From the NCBI RefSeq assembly GCF_002943565.1, contig NZ_PJCH01000015.1:310001-374000 (forward strand): DNA of 64,000 nucleotides. The letters run 5' to 3'. The notes below the pieces were generated by a model. It saw nothing but the letters and a program-made list of their open reading frames with translations. It was not told the DNA's origin and searched no databases. This DNA comes from Hyphococcus luteus. GTDB lineage: Bacteria > Pseudomonadota > Alphaproteobacteria > Caulobacterales > Parvularculaceae. Positions 18,481-27,417 of the stretch are shown in pieces (position 1 is the first letter of the stretch; every line of letters starts with the position of its first letter). The position numbers and the translations under genes were made by a program.

Positions 18481-19929
18481 ATGCGAATCGGGAGCGTGGC
18501 GCTGGCGGCGTTGATGACGGCTTCCTGCGCAAGCGTAAACCAGGAATTGCTCGAAGCGCAGCTGCCGGACACGCCGTCCGCCTGGACGGCGGACGAGGGT
18601 GTTGTCGGCGCGCCGACGGGCGACTGGGTCGCGGCGTTCGACGACACGACGCTGCGCTCACTGATCAGTGAAGCCATGGTTCACAACAACGATCTGCTCG
18701 CCGCCGCCGCCAATCTCGAACAGGCCCGCGCCGGCGCGCGCATCACCCTGGCGAACCAGCTTCCGACCATCGGCGCCAATTTCAACGCGCAGCGCAACGC
18801 CATCGTTACGGACCCGACAACGGCGGCGCAGGCTGGCGGCAGCGCCGGCAGCGGCTCAACCCGTCTCTACATCAATAATTTCTCCCTTGGCGGACAGCTG
18901 AACTGGGAGCTCGATATCTGGGGCCGCCTGACCGACGAAACACGCGCCTCTTACAAAGAGGCGAAAGCCGCCTACGCCGATCTCGCCGGCGCGCACCTCT
19001 CTATCGCCGGGCGCGTGGCGCAGGCCTGGTTCTCATTGATTGAAGCGCGCCAGCAGCGCGAACTCGCCGAACGCGACACTGAAGCGCGCGAACGAAATTT
19101 ACGCGTCACCGAGCGCCGCTATGAGCGCGGCGTCTCGTCAAGCCTCGACGTGCGTCTTTCCCGTTCCGCGCTCGGCTCGAGCCGGGCCAACCTCGCCCTG
19201 CGCCAACGCCTCGAACTTGAAGCCTCGCGCGCGCTCGAAGTCCTGCTCGGACGTTATCCGGCGGCCGAACTCGAAGCCGCCGCCGCCTTGCCGGACCTGC
19301 CGCCGCTTGCCGGCGCCGGCGCGCCCGGCGACATCCTTTCCCGCCGCCCCGATCTCGTCGCCGCCGAAGCGCGCATGGAGGCCGCCGGCCTTCAAGCCCG
19401 CGCCGCGCGCAAGCAATTTTTGCCGCAGCTGACCCTCTCCTCGCGCGCCGGCACGTCGGGACCCGACTTCGCCGATCTCGTCGATCCGCAACGCCTTGCG
19501 GGCAATATCGCCGGCGGCCTTTTCCAGCCGCTCTTCCAGGGCGGACGGATCCTCGCCAATTCGAAGCGCGCCCGCGCCGCCGCCGAGGCCTCTCTGTACA
19601 ATTACGTTCAGACCGTCCTCGCCGCTTATCAGGAAGCGGAAAATGCGATCGCCGCCGAGACGCTTCTCGCCGCGCGCGAGGAAGCCTTGCGCCTTGCCTA
19701 TGAAGAAGCGGCGGCGGCCGAAGACCTCACCGAGCGGCGCTATTCAAGCGGCGCCGCCACCATCTTCAACCTTCTGGATGCGCAAACCCGCCGGATTTCC
19801 GCGGAAAGTTCTTACATCCAGGCCCAGCAGCAGCGCGTTTCTAACCGCGTCCAGCTCTATCTCGCCATTGGCGGCGACTTCCTGACGGAAGAAAGGCTCG
19901 CAGCGCTGCAAGCGGACACGGGAGAGTAA
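18481..19929 (+). CDS. RND efflux outer-membrane lipoprotein (NodT/OprM family)
   Basis: 482 residues starting at ATG 18481, which has AGGAG 8 bases upstream; a GTG at 18472 is in frame but lies within that motif. A short signal peptide ends in the lipobox LMTASC, so Cys16 should be lipidated. The rest is the duplicated OEP fold of OprM-type channels (NQLPTIGANFNAQRN, GRRILANSKRARAAAE-like segments). First gene of a three-gene operon with the adaptor 9 bases and the permease 4 bases downstream of the preceding gene; it would form the outer-membrane exit duct. Confidence 0.92.
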   Translation: MRIGSVALAALMTASCASVNQELLEAQLPDTPSAWTADEGVVGAPTGDWVAAFDDTTLRSLISEAMVHNNDLLAAAANLEQARAGARITLANQLPTIGANFNAQRNAIVTDPTTAAQAGGSAGSGSTRLYINNFSLGGQLNWELDIWGRLTDETRASYKEAKAAYADLAGAHLSIAGRVAQAWFSLIEARQQRELAERDTEARERNLRVTERRYERGVSSSLDVRLSRSALGSSRANLALRQRLELEASRALEVLLGRYPAAELEAAAALPDLPPLAGAGAPGDILSRRPDLVAAEARMEAAGLQARAARKQFLPQLTLSSRAGTSGPDFADLVDPQRLAGNIAGGLFQPLFQGGRILANSKRARAAAEASLYNYVQTVLAAYQEAENAIAAETLLAAREEALRLAYEEAAAAEDLTERRYSSGAATIFNLLDAQTRRISAESSYIQAQQQRVSNRVQLYLAIGGDFLTEERLAALQADTGE

Positions 19930-19938
19930 GGAAGCGTC

Positions 19939-21195
19939 ATGTTCCGCAAGTTTTTCACCATCTTCGGCACGATCGGGATTTTCGTTGTCTTCGGTCTCCT
20001 GATCGCCGGAATCTTTATGTTGCGGCCGCAACCGGAACGTCAGGAGCCTGAGATCACGGCCCCTTCCGTGTTCTTCACGGTCGCCAATACGCAATCGGTG
20101 ACGCTTGACGTCGCTGCGCAGGGCGAAGTGCGCCCGCGCACCGACATCAACCTGACGGCGCAGGTCGCAGGCCGCGTGGTCGATACGTCCGATCATTTCG
20201 TCAATGGCGGCGCCTTCGACGAAGACGACATGCTGATCAAGATCGAAGACGCCGATTATCGCGCGGCGGCGGCCGCCGCCAAGGCGCGCGTTGCGCAAGC
20301 CGAACAAGCGCTGCGCCTCGAAGAAGCCGAAGCCGACCTCGCCCGCCGCGATTATGAAGAACTCGATCTCGGCGCCGGCGAGCAGCCGTCCGATCTCACC
20401 CTGCGCATTCCCCAGCTCGCCCAAGCGCGCGCCAATTTCGAAGCGGCGCAGGCCGAATATGACGCTGCGCGCCTCAATCTCGAACGCACGACCATCCGCG
20501 CCCCGTTTCCGGGCCGGGTGCGCGAACGCATCGCCGGCATCGGTCAGTATGTGACGCCGGGCGCGCAGCTCGGCCGGATTTTCTCGACCGACATCGCCGA
20601 AATCCGCCTGGCGCTGACCGACAACGATCTCGCCAAGCTCGGCTTGCCGCTCGCCTTTACAGAAACTGAAGACGAGCCCGGCCCGGTCGTCAGGATGAGC
20701 GCCATGATCGCCGGCGAGACGCATCACTGGGAGGGCCGCATCGCCCGCACGGAAGGGGCCATCGACGCCGCCACCCGTCAGGTCATCGCCATCGCCGTGC
20801 TTGACGACCCTTACGGCGAAGGCTCGGACGACGGCACGCCGCTCGCCATGGGCCTTTATGTGGACGCCGTGATCACCGGCAAACCTTACGAAAATGCGAT
20901 CGTCCTGCCGCGCTCGGCGCTTTATGGCCGCGACACCGTCTATTCAATCAGCGAAGACGACACGCTCGTCGCCCATAAGGTCAACATCGTCACCACCGAC
21001 CGGGACACGATCACCATCGCCAGCGGCGTCGAACCCGGCGCGCGCATCGTCACCTCGCCCTTGCGCGGTGCTTCGGAAGGCGACGAGGTGAGCCCGGCCG
21101 ATCCGCTTCAGGGAACACCCGGCGCCGAAAACCCGGACGAGCCCGATCCCGCCTCCGCCCGCACGACGGCGCAGAACGTGACCTCGGGAGACTAG
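19939..21195 (+). CDS. RND efflux periplasmic adaptor (membrane fusion protein)
   Basis: 418 residues with one N-terminal membrane anchor (about 12-31), a lipoyl half-motif (GEVRPRTDINLTAQVAGRV), an alpha-helical hairpin rich in Ala and Glu (about 95-180), the second lipoyl half (RTTIRAPFPGRVRERIAGIGQYVTPG) and beta-barrel/MP domains. This is the HlyD/AcrA adaptor layout that links inner-membrane pump and outer-membrane duct. Located between both partner genes. An unstructured Pro/Asp tail ends the protein. Confidence 0.92.
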   Translation: MFRKFFTIFGTIGIFVVFGLLIAGIFMLRPQPERQEPEITAPSVFFTVANTQSVTLDVAAQGEVRPRTDINLTAQVAGRVVDTSDHFVNGGAFDEDDMLIKIEDADYRAAAAAAKARVAQAEQALRLEEAEADLARRDYEELDLGAGEQPSDLTLRIPQLAQARANFEAAQAEYDAARLNLERTTIRAPFPGRVRERIAGIGQYVTPGAQLGRIFSTDIAEIRLALTDNDLAKLGLPLAFTETEDEPGPVVRMSAMIAGETHHWEGRIARTEGAIDAATRQVIAIAVLDDPYGEGSDDGTPLAMGLYVDAVITGKPYENAIVLPRSALYGRDTVYSISEDDTLVAHKVNIVTTDRDTITIASGVEPGARIVTSPLRGASEGDEVSPADPLQGTPGAENPDEPDPASARTTAQNVTSGD

Positions 21196-21199
21196 GGGC

Positions 21200-24100
21200 A
21201 TGAACGGACTGATCGCATGGTGGGCGAAGAATTCGGTCGCGGCCAACCTTTTGATGGTGTCCTGCATCATTGCGGGCCTCATCGCCTTTACGAAAATGGA
21301 GCGCGAGGTTTTTCCCTCCGCTTCCTTCAACGGCGCCAACATCTCCGTCGCCTGGCCCGGCGCCTCGCCGCAGGAAGTGGAGGAACAGATCATCCTGCGC
21401 ATCGAAGAGGCGATCTCCGATGTCGACGGCCTTGAACACATCACCTCGACGGCGCGCGAAGGCGTCGCCAGCGTCAATGTGGAAGGCGCCGACACGGTCG
21501 ATCCGACCTTCTTCCTCAACGAAATCAAGAACCGCGTCGACGGCATCTCCACTCTGCCGCAGGACGCCTTCCCGCCCGTTATTCAGCAATGGCGCAATCA
21601 GAGTCAGACGCAGTTCATCGCCATCTATGGCGATCTTGAACCGCGAGAGCTTTATCGTCTCGGCCGGGAGCTGCGCGATGAACTGGCGCAAATTCCGAAT
21701 GGTTCGCCGCTGGTGGACACCTGGGGCATCCGCAATGAAGAAGTCTCGATTGAAGTCTCCGAAGAGGCGCTGCGCCGTTACGGGCTGACCTTCGACGATG
21801 TTGCGAACGCGATTCGCGGCTCATCCCTTAATCTCGCCGGCGGGCAGGTGCGCACAGACACCGGCAACATTCAGCTCGCCACCCGCAATCTCGCCGATTC
21901 TGAAGAAGAATTCGAAAACATCATCGTTCGCCAGCTCGCCGACGGCTCCACCATTCGCGTGCGCGACGTCGCAAACGTCGTGGACGGTTTTGAAGATTCG
22001 AAGTCCATCCGGGAAATGAACGGCAAGCCGGTGGTGAACCTCATCGTGCAGGCGCCGGAGACCTTGAACATTGTCACGCTCTCTAAAGCCGTGGACGACT
22101 GGCTGGCGGAAAAGAACAAGGAGCTCGAAGGCACGGCGGAACTGAATATCTGGTTCGACTTCGCCGATCTTTATTTCGAGCGCGTCAATCTCGTGGCCTC
22201 GAACGCGCTGATCGGCCTCGGCCTCGTGATGATCGTGTTGCTTTTGTTCCTGCGCCCCATCGTGGCGATGTGGGTGACGGTAGGCATCGCCATTTCGTTC
22301 GCCGGCGCGTTCATCTTTTTGCCGGCGGTCGGCGTTTCGCTGAACATGCTGTCGTTGTTCGCTTTCCTGCTTGTGATCGGCGTCGTCGTCGACGACGCGA
22401 TCATCGTCGGCGAAGCCATTCACAACGAGGTGGAGGCCGGCGGCAAGGGCGTCAATGCGGCGACCATTGCAACCCAGCTCGTCGCCAAACCGGTCATTTT
22501 CGCCGTCCTGACGACGATGATCACCTTCCTGCCCTGGCTGCTTCTGTCCGGCGGCGTGACCCAGTTCACCAAGCATATCAGCTACACGATCATCTTTGCG
22601 CTCCTGTTTTCGCTGATCGAATCTTTCCTGATCCTGCCCTCGCACCTGTCCCACATGAAGCCGCAGAATAAGGATGGCGTCTATTACAGGCTGCAGCGCT
22701 TCTTTGCCGAAGGACTGATGACGTTCGCTGACACGGTCTACCGTCCAGCCGTCAAAATGGCGCTGAAATTCCGCTATTTCACCGTCGCGTTTTTCATCGG
22801 CGCTTTCATGATTGCAGCCTCGCTTCTGGCCTCCGGATGGATTGCCTTCAAGTTCCAGCCGGAAGTGCAAGGCACGTTCCTTTCGCTCACCGTGCGCATG
22901 CCGGAGGGCTCGCCCTGGGCGCGCAGCCAGCAGGTTTTCGACGAAGTCGAACGCGCCGCCGACGAACTCAAGGCGGAGCTCAACACGCCGGACCTTGAAT
23001 TCGTCAAATATGTTTATATCGGCGCCGACGAACAAGACATTGACGCTTACGTCACGATTGTCGAGGCCGATAAACGCCGCCAGTCCACCAAGGAGGTCGC
23101 GGAGCTTTTCCGCGAGAAGCTCGGCGATATTCCCGATGCGGAAGAAGTGACGATCAGCTACACACTCAATGACGGCGGGCCGGACCTTTCCTTCGGCATT
23201 GAATCGGACAAGCTCGAAGAATTGCGTCTCGGCGTTCTCGATCTGCAGAATTTCCTGCGCACCCTGCCCGGAACCTATGACGTCCGAAACAACCTGCAGT
23301 CCGCCACGCCGGAATTACAGGTGGAGCTGAAACCCGGCGCCGAACGGTTCGGCCTCACCCTCGCTTCGGTCTCGGGCCAGATCCGCCAGGCGTTTTACGG
23401 CGAGGAAGTGCAGCGCCTGCCCCGTGGCGGCCAGGATGTGCGCGTCATGGTGCGCTATCCGAAATCGGACCGGGAATCGCTGACGACCATCGAAAGCATG
23501 CGCATCCGTACGCCGGACGGCCGCGAAGTGCCGCTTACCGCCGTCGCCGACGCCAAATTCGCGCCGAGCTTCAAACGCATCGACCGGCGCGACCGTCAGC
23601 GTTCGGCGCGCGTGACGGCGGAGCTGCACGAAGGCGCCGACCGCGAAGCAGTGATGAAAATCTACCGCGACGAATTCGCGCCTGAATTCAAGCAGCGCCA
23701 TCCGGACGTTTCCCTCGCCCAGCGCGGCGACGCCGAGGAGCAGCAGGAATTCATCGGCGAATGGGCGGTGCTTCAGATAGCCGCCTTCTTCGCCATGTAT
23801 GTACTCCTGGCGATCGCTTTCGGCTCTTATTTCCAGCCGCTGCTCGTCATGTCGGCGATCCCCTTCGGCTTTATGGGCGCGGCCTTCGGCCATTTCCTCT
23901 TCGGCCTCGATTTCGCGCTCTTCTCCTTCTTCGGGATTGCGGCGGCGGCGGGCGTCGTCGTCAACGACAACCTCGTTCTGATCGACTATGTGAACCGGCT
24001 GCGCGACGAAGGCGAAGGCGCGATTTCGGCGCTGGTCAAAGCCGGCGTCGGGCGCTTCCGCCCCATTCTCCTGACCTCGCTGACGACTTTTGTGGGCCTT

Positions 24101-24388
24101 TTGCCGATCATGTTCGAGCGCTCGACCTCGGCGCAGTTCCTGATGCCGACCGTCGTCTCCCTCGCTTTCGGCGTCTTTTTCGCGACCTTCGTGACGCTGC
24201 TCTTCGTGCCGGCCATGTATGCGGTCGGGGCGGACATCTCCCGCTTCTACCGCTGGGCCTGGACCGGCCAGAAACAAGCCCCCGTGGGCCACGGCGCCTC
24301 GGAGCATTCCGATTACGGCGAATCGCATGAAGGTCACGTTCAAGGCATCAGCGGTCGGCGCAATCCGCTCTGGGATCCGGCGGAATAG
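21200..24388 (+). CDS. RND family efflux permease
   Basis: 1062 residues with the 12-helix RND plan and two large periplasmic loops (about 30-335 and 560-870). The proton-relay Asp pair is visible in IGVVVDDAIIVGEA (about residue 397), and the second-half helix reads GVVVNDNLVLIDYVNRLRDEG. The pump exchanges protons for substrates picked up from periplasm or membrane; sequence resembles the alphaproteobacterial multidrug/hydrophobe branch, but the substrate cannot be told. Start ATG lies 4 bases after the adaptor stop. Confidence 0.94.
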   Translation: MNGLIAWWAKNSVAANLLMVSCIIAGLIAFTKMEREVFPSASFNGANISVAWPGASPQEVEEQIILRIEEAISDVDGLEHITSTAREGVASVNVEGADTVDPTFFLNEIKNRVDGISTLPQDAFPPVIQQWRNQSQTQFIAIYGDLEPRELYRLGRELRDELAQIPNGSPLVDTWGIRNEEVSIEVSEEALRRYGLTFDDVANAIRGSSLNLAGGQVRTDTGNIQLATRNLADSEEEFENIIVRQLADGSTIRVRDVANVVDGFEDSKSIREMNGKPVVNLIVQAPETLNIVTLSKAVDDWLAEKNKELEGTAELNIWFDFADLYFERVNLVASNALIGLGLVMIVLLLFLRPIVAMWVTVGIAISFAGAFIFLPAVGVSLNMLSLFAFLLVIGVVVDDAIIVGEAIHNEVEAGGKGVNAATIATQLVAKPVIFAVLTTMITFLPWLLLSGGVTQFTKHISYTIIFALLFSLIESFLILPSHLSHMKPQNKDGVYYRLQRFFAEGLMTFADTVYRPAVKMALKFRYFTVAFFIGAFMIAASLLASGWIAFKFQPEVQGTFLSLTVRMPEGSPWARSQQVFDEVERAADELKAELNTPDLEFVKYVYIGADEQDIDAYVTIVEADKRRQSTKEVAELFREKLGDIPDAEEVTISYTLNDGGPDLSFGIESDKLEELRLGVLDLQNFLRTLPGTYDVRNNLQSATPELQVELKPGAERFGLTLASVSGQIRQAFYGEEVQRLPRGGQDVRVMVRYPKSDRESLTTIESMRIRTPDGREVPLTAVADAKFAPSFKRIDRRDRQRSARVTAELHEGADREAVMKIYRDEFAPEFKQRHPDVSLAQRGDAEEQQEFIGEWAVLQIAAFFAMYVLLAIAFGSYFQPLLVMSAIPFGFMGAAFGHFLFGLDFALFSFFGIAAAAGVVVNDNLVLIDYVNRLRDEGEGAISALVKAGVGRFRPILLTSLTTFVGLLPIMFERSTSAQFLMPTVVSLAFGVFFATFVTLLFVPAMYAVGADISRFYRWAWTGQKQAPVGHGASEHSDYGESHEGHVQGISGRRNPLWDPAE

Positions 24389-24424
24389 TCGGCCGGTCCT
24401 TCAAAACCGCTGGCGAGACTGAAA

Positions 24425-24446
24425 AAGGGCCCGGAAACGGGCCCTT
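24425..24446 (+). terminator. Terminator hairpin after the efflux operon
   Basis: Nine-base stem AAGGGCCCG / CGGGCCCTT with a GAAA loop, 37 bases after the permease stop. Only two T residues follow, so termination may need Rho or the flanking A/T bases. Confidence 0.6.
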
Positions 24447-24781
24447 AGCCGTTAACCTTATGTTAAGACCTTGATGAGACCTTAATCCCTGTCTTCTCCC
24501 GAGAAGATACCCCACCATACCCCACGACAGTGAGTACCGGCCGCGTTTCCCCCAAGCGCGGCCGCCTCGCTTTTTAGGCCCCTTTTCCATCCCTTATAAG
24601 GCCGGCCGGCGGCGCATCATGAGACCGGCGCAGCGTCTTTAGCGCTGATTCCATGACAGTTTTGCGGCCCGGCCGCCGCGCCCGCTTTATCCCTCGAGCG
24701 ACGAAAAAAATGCGCGCCGCCCAGCAAATAAGGTATGGATTCAGCGCCGCGCGCTTGCTATACGCCGCCTCTCACGGGCGT
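24447..24781. other. Noncoding stretch before tRNA-Asn
   Basis: No convincing gene is seen in these 335 bases. There are short repeats (ATACCCCAC twice around 24508-24522; AGACCTT twice around 24465-24483) and G/C-rich palindromic bits, and the tRNA-Asn promoter must lie near the right end. The open frame 24653-24949 runs through the tRNA and is not believed. Confidence 0.5.
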
Positions 24782-24857
24782 TCCCCGATAGCTCAGTTGG
24801 TAGAGCAGCTGACTGTTAATCAGCGGGTCACTGGTTCGAGTCCAGTTCGGGGAGCCA
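24782..24857 (+). tRNA. tRNA-Asn (GTT)
   Basis: 76 bases with encoded CCA. Acceptor TCCCCGA pairs with TCGGGGA; anticodon stem GCTGA/TCAGC encloses CTGTTAA with anticodon GTT at 24815-24817; T-arm has GGTTCGAGTCC. Its 3' end is the junction between host chromosome and the mobile element. Confidence 0.96.
24828..24857 (+). other. Putative left attachment site (attL) in tRNA-Asn
   Basis: The 3' end of tRNA-Asn overlaps the final codons and stop of the element's recombinase on the opposite strand. Element genes begin exactly here. The repeated copy (attR) would lie beyond the right edge, so the core length is not determinable. Confidence 0.65.
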
Positions 24858-26402
24858 TTTTTCAAAACGAGCCGAATCGCCCATTTTCGATGCCGAGGCT
24901 TGCGCTGCAATCATTGCCGTTTCTGCAAGAGAATCAAAAGGTTGCTTGAATTCTGCGTTCAATTCTCCGTGCGCCCAGGTGCAGTTCGAAAGTAAGAAAT
25001 TCAGCATCCTCGACTTCTCTTTTGCCGACTGTTTTTCGAACAGGCGATGGGCGTCCTTCGCCAATTTCAAAAGTTCGATACCCTCGTCCATGTAGGAATC
25101 GTCAGCCATTTCATGACGCTCGATGTCCTTCGCACAACGCGCCTGCTCGTCGCGCCACTGGGTCCGCATTCGGTCATAAAACTCTTCTGACACCCGCCCG
25201 TCGAGCTTATCGATATACATGGCGTCAATTCGCTGCTGCAGCCGATTTCGCTCTTTCTCAAGCCTGGCGATGGCCTCGGCATGCTCGCGCTTCTCGTCGG
25301 CGCAGCTGTCTTTCAGCGCCCGGCTGACCCACTCAAAAACGTCATCATCGAATCGGAGCTTACGCAAAAATGAAGTGAATTTCTCTTCCAACACTTCTTC
25401 ACGCGTATAGGGCTCGCCGCATTTTCCCTTAAACCCAGTGCAATGATAGTAGACGTATTTTTTCTTTTTCAGCTCTCCGACCATGGCGCAGCCGCAATGG
25501 CCGCAAGTGATCAACCCGGTAAAGGCGAAGTCATGCGCAGATGATCCCCGCAGCTTGGATGTGTTTCTTCCATCCAATACGCCCTGGACGCGCGACCATA
25601 ATTCATTCGTTACGAGTGGCTCATGGCTGCCCTGATATCGCTTCCCTTTCCAATCGAACTCGCCCGTATAAATTCGGTTGCGGAGAATTTTATGAATCGT
25701 GCTGTTGGTTACAGGTTGGCCGCTCTTCCGAAACGTCAACCCGTGAGAGCGTGCTTTAACGCCAAGCTGCCGAAGTGAGTAACGGCCCGTTGCATACCAT
25801 TCAAACATTTTGGCAATGAGCGGTCCAGCGACGGGATCGACTTCGATTATCTTCTTCCCATTCGGTCCGTCGGTATTGTGATAGCCCAGCGGAGCGCAGG
25901 ACGGCCAAATCCCCTGTTCCGCCTTTTCCAGCATTCCTTTCCGGGTTTCCTCCGAAAGATTGTCGATGTAATTCTTGGCCATCAAAACTTTGATGCCGTG
26001 CATGAATTTTTCGGACGACCGCGAGTCGTAGGAAAGAACCGTTCCCTCTTTTACGAAATGGATCTCGACGTCCAAATCATCGACGGTCACCCAATCCTTT
26101 AGATTCCGATAAAGGCGGTCCGTTTTCTCGACCAACAATACGCGCACGGTCGGATGGCGACGCAGATAAGTCATCATTTTGTCGAAATGCGTGCGGCCGC
26201 TTTTCTTGGCCGTTTCAACATCGACAAATTCTTCAACCACGCGGATTCCGTTTATCGCCGCGTATTCGCTTAAGAGCTTCAACTGCGCGGGAATCGAAAA
26301 CCCTTCTTTTTCCTGCTCTTTAGAGGAAACGCGTGCATAGACTACAGCGCGCGGCGCAGTTTGCTGCTTTGATTGAGTTTTTCCCCAGTTTCGAGAGGCC
26401 AT
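24828..26402 (-). CDS. Large serine recombinase (ICE integrase)
   Basis: 524 residues. N-terminal resolvase domain with catalytic Ser26 in VVYARVSSKEQ, then the Recombinase domain (GYHNTDGPNGKKIIEVDP, NRIYTGEFDWKGKRY), a zinc ribbon (ITCGHCGCAM, YYHCTG, KCGEPY, about 305-335) and a C-terminal coiled coil (about 355-430). It would integrate and excise the ICE. Its last nine codons (WLPELDSNQ) and stop are the complement of the tRNA-Asn 3' end, so the frame ends inside attL. Tyrosine integrases are the common choice for tRNA targets. Confidence 0.93.
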   Translation of the reverse strand: MASRNWGKTQSKQQTAPRAVVYARVSSKEQEKEGFSIPAQLKLLSEYAAINGIRVVEEFVDVETAKKSGRTHFDKMMTYLRRHPTVRVLLVEKTDRLYRNLKDWVTVDDLDVEIHFVKEGTVLSYDSRSSEKFMHGIKVLMAKNYIDNLSEETRKGMLEKAEQGIWPSCAPLGYHNTDGPNGKKIIEVDPVAGPLIAKMFEWYATGRYSLRQLGVKARSHGLTFRKSGQPVTNSTIHKILRNRIYTGEFDWKGKRYQGSHEPLVTNELWSRVQGVLDGRNTSKLRGSSAHDFAFTGLITCGHCGCAMVGELKKKKYVYYHCTGFKGKCGEPYTREEVLEEKFTSFLRKLRFDDDVFEWVSRALKDSCADEKREHAEAIARLEKERNRLQQRIDAMYIDKLDGRVSEEFYDRMRTQWRDEQARCAKDIERHEMADDSYMDEGIELLKLAKDAHRLFEKQSAKEKSRMLNFLLSNCTWAHGELNAEFKQPFDSLAETAMIAAQASASKMGDSARFEKWLPELDSNQ

Positions 26403-26576
26403 GGGTCCGTCCGTTCAGCTTCACGAGAAATATAGATTCTCTAGCATCATTCGGGCTCGGTGCGAATGGCTTGTTCCTAAAATGTTCGACGAATCAAATT
26501 TGGGGAAATTGCGGGCCAATCAACCGGTTGGCCGCAATTAGAACAGAACGCGCTTCATTGAAGGACCGCGCATTTT

Positions 26577-26834
26577 CTAATTGTGCTTCGAATGTCCTGC
26601 TTGCGCCTTCTGTTCCGCAATTTTCCATTCTCGAAGAATCCGAAAAAAGCCAACGGCGTTATCGACGATCTCCCGGGCGTCTTCCTGTGTCAGCCTGTGT
26701 GCGTAGTGCGGCTGCCATTCATCCATTGTTCTACGAATCAATTCCGGCTTAGGAAATTTACGAGCCCGAGGAAGGGGCGAGCGGTTGGCGTCTCCCAAAC
26801 CTGAATTATGCAACTGCCGTCTTGGAGTTTTCAT
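26577..26834 (-). CDS. Small conserved ICE protein of unknown function
   Basis: 85 residues from the ATG at 26834, which has AAGGTGG about 10 bases upstream; an in-frame start at 26882 would overlap the DUF736 gene. The C-terminal half (RLTQEDAREIVDNAVGFFRIL) resembles small proteins often found at the end of alphaproteobacterial conjugation operons. No function is known to me. Last gene of the trb-side operon before the recombinase. Confidence 0.6.
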   Translation of the reverse strand: MKTPRRQLHNSGLGDANRSPLPRARKFPKPELIRRTMDEWQPHYAHRLTQEDAREIVDNAVGFFRILREWKIAEQKAQAGHSKHN

Positions 26835-26863
26835 CGATCTACGCCACCTTACCAACTTAAAAT

Positions 26864-27175
26864 TTATCGATTGCGACTCCAAACCAGAGCGCCGGTCCCG
26901 TCGTCCGCATTCTCAAAAAACGCCGCGCGGACGGGAGCAGCAAAGCTCGGATCATCGAGCTCAACGCTGAGAAACGACTTTTTCTCCTCGCCGGAGCTGT
27001 TCGAACGCCAGGCGGCGCCAAGCTCCGCGCCACCGGCGATAATTCGAAAGTCTGGCGCTTTGTCATTTCCGTTCTTGTCGTTGGCGACGATTTTCGCTTT
27101 CACGTTGATGGTCATGGTTCGGATCGTTCCAACGTATCCATCCGGGCTTTTCGAAAATGTGCCGATTACGCTCAT
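26864..27175 (-). CDS. DUF736 family protein (copy 1)
   Basis: 103 residues with the family opening SVIGTFSKSPDGYVGTIRTM, a central DFRIIAGGAELGAAW motif and C-terminal GTGALVWSR. DUF736 proteins are small beta-rich proteins that accompany conjugative elements in Alphaproteobacteria; their role is unknown. The ATG overlaps the DUF2274 stop (ATGA). A diverged second copy lies at 63688. Confidence 0.88.
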   Translation of the reverse strand: MSVIGTFSKSPDGYVGTIRTMTINVKAKIVANDKNGNDKAPDFRIIAGGAELGAAWRSNSSGEEKKSFLSVELDDPSFAAPVRAAFFENADDGTGALVWSRNR

Positions 27176-27417
27176 TTTGAAGTCTCCTTTGTTTTCACGG
27201 GTTGATGAAGGGTTTTGCGCGCGCGCCGAAAGGACCGGTCACTTTCCAGGAAGTTTTCGATCATTAACGCTACGACTTCGGGGATCGACGCCTTCGCGCC
27301 ATAGGCGCGCTCGTGAAGCGCCGCATAGTCAACAAGCGCTTCGTGAACAGGGGGTGCCAGCGATATGTTAAGCTTGACCGGAGCGCGTTCCGGAATCGGG
27401 CCGAGCTTAAGAGTCAT
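27172..27417 (-). CDS. DUF2274 domain protein
   Basis: 81 residues: TLKLGPIPERAPVKLNISLAPPVHEALVDYA then a helical tail ending at MIENFLESDRSF. DUF2274 genes typically sit directly after trbI in these operons. The fold suggests a ribbon-helix-helix-like small DNA- or protein-binding module, an inference. It overlaps trbI by four bases and DUF736 by four bases. Confidence 0.85.
   Translation of the reverse strand: MTLKLGPIPERAPVKLNISLAPPVHEALVDYAALHERAYGAKASIPEVVALMIENFLESDRSFRRARKTLHQPVKTKETSK

Noticed and set aside
21821-23035. Minus-strand open frame opposite the RND permease (404 codons)
   Set aside because: His/Arg/Asp-rich antisense translation with no motif; the permease is unambiguous.
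24653-24949. Plus-strand frame running through tRNA-Asn into the recombinase gene
   Set aside because: Contains the tRNA translated as SPIAQLVEQLTVNQRVTG, a well known artefact of reading through a tRNA gene.
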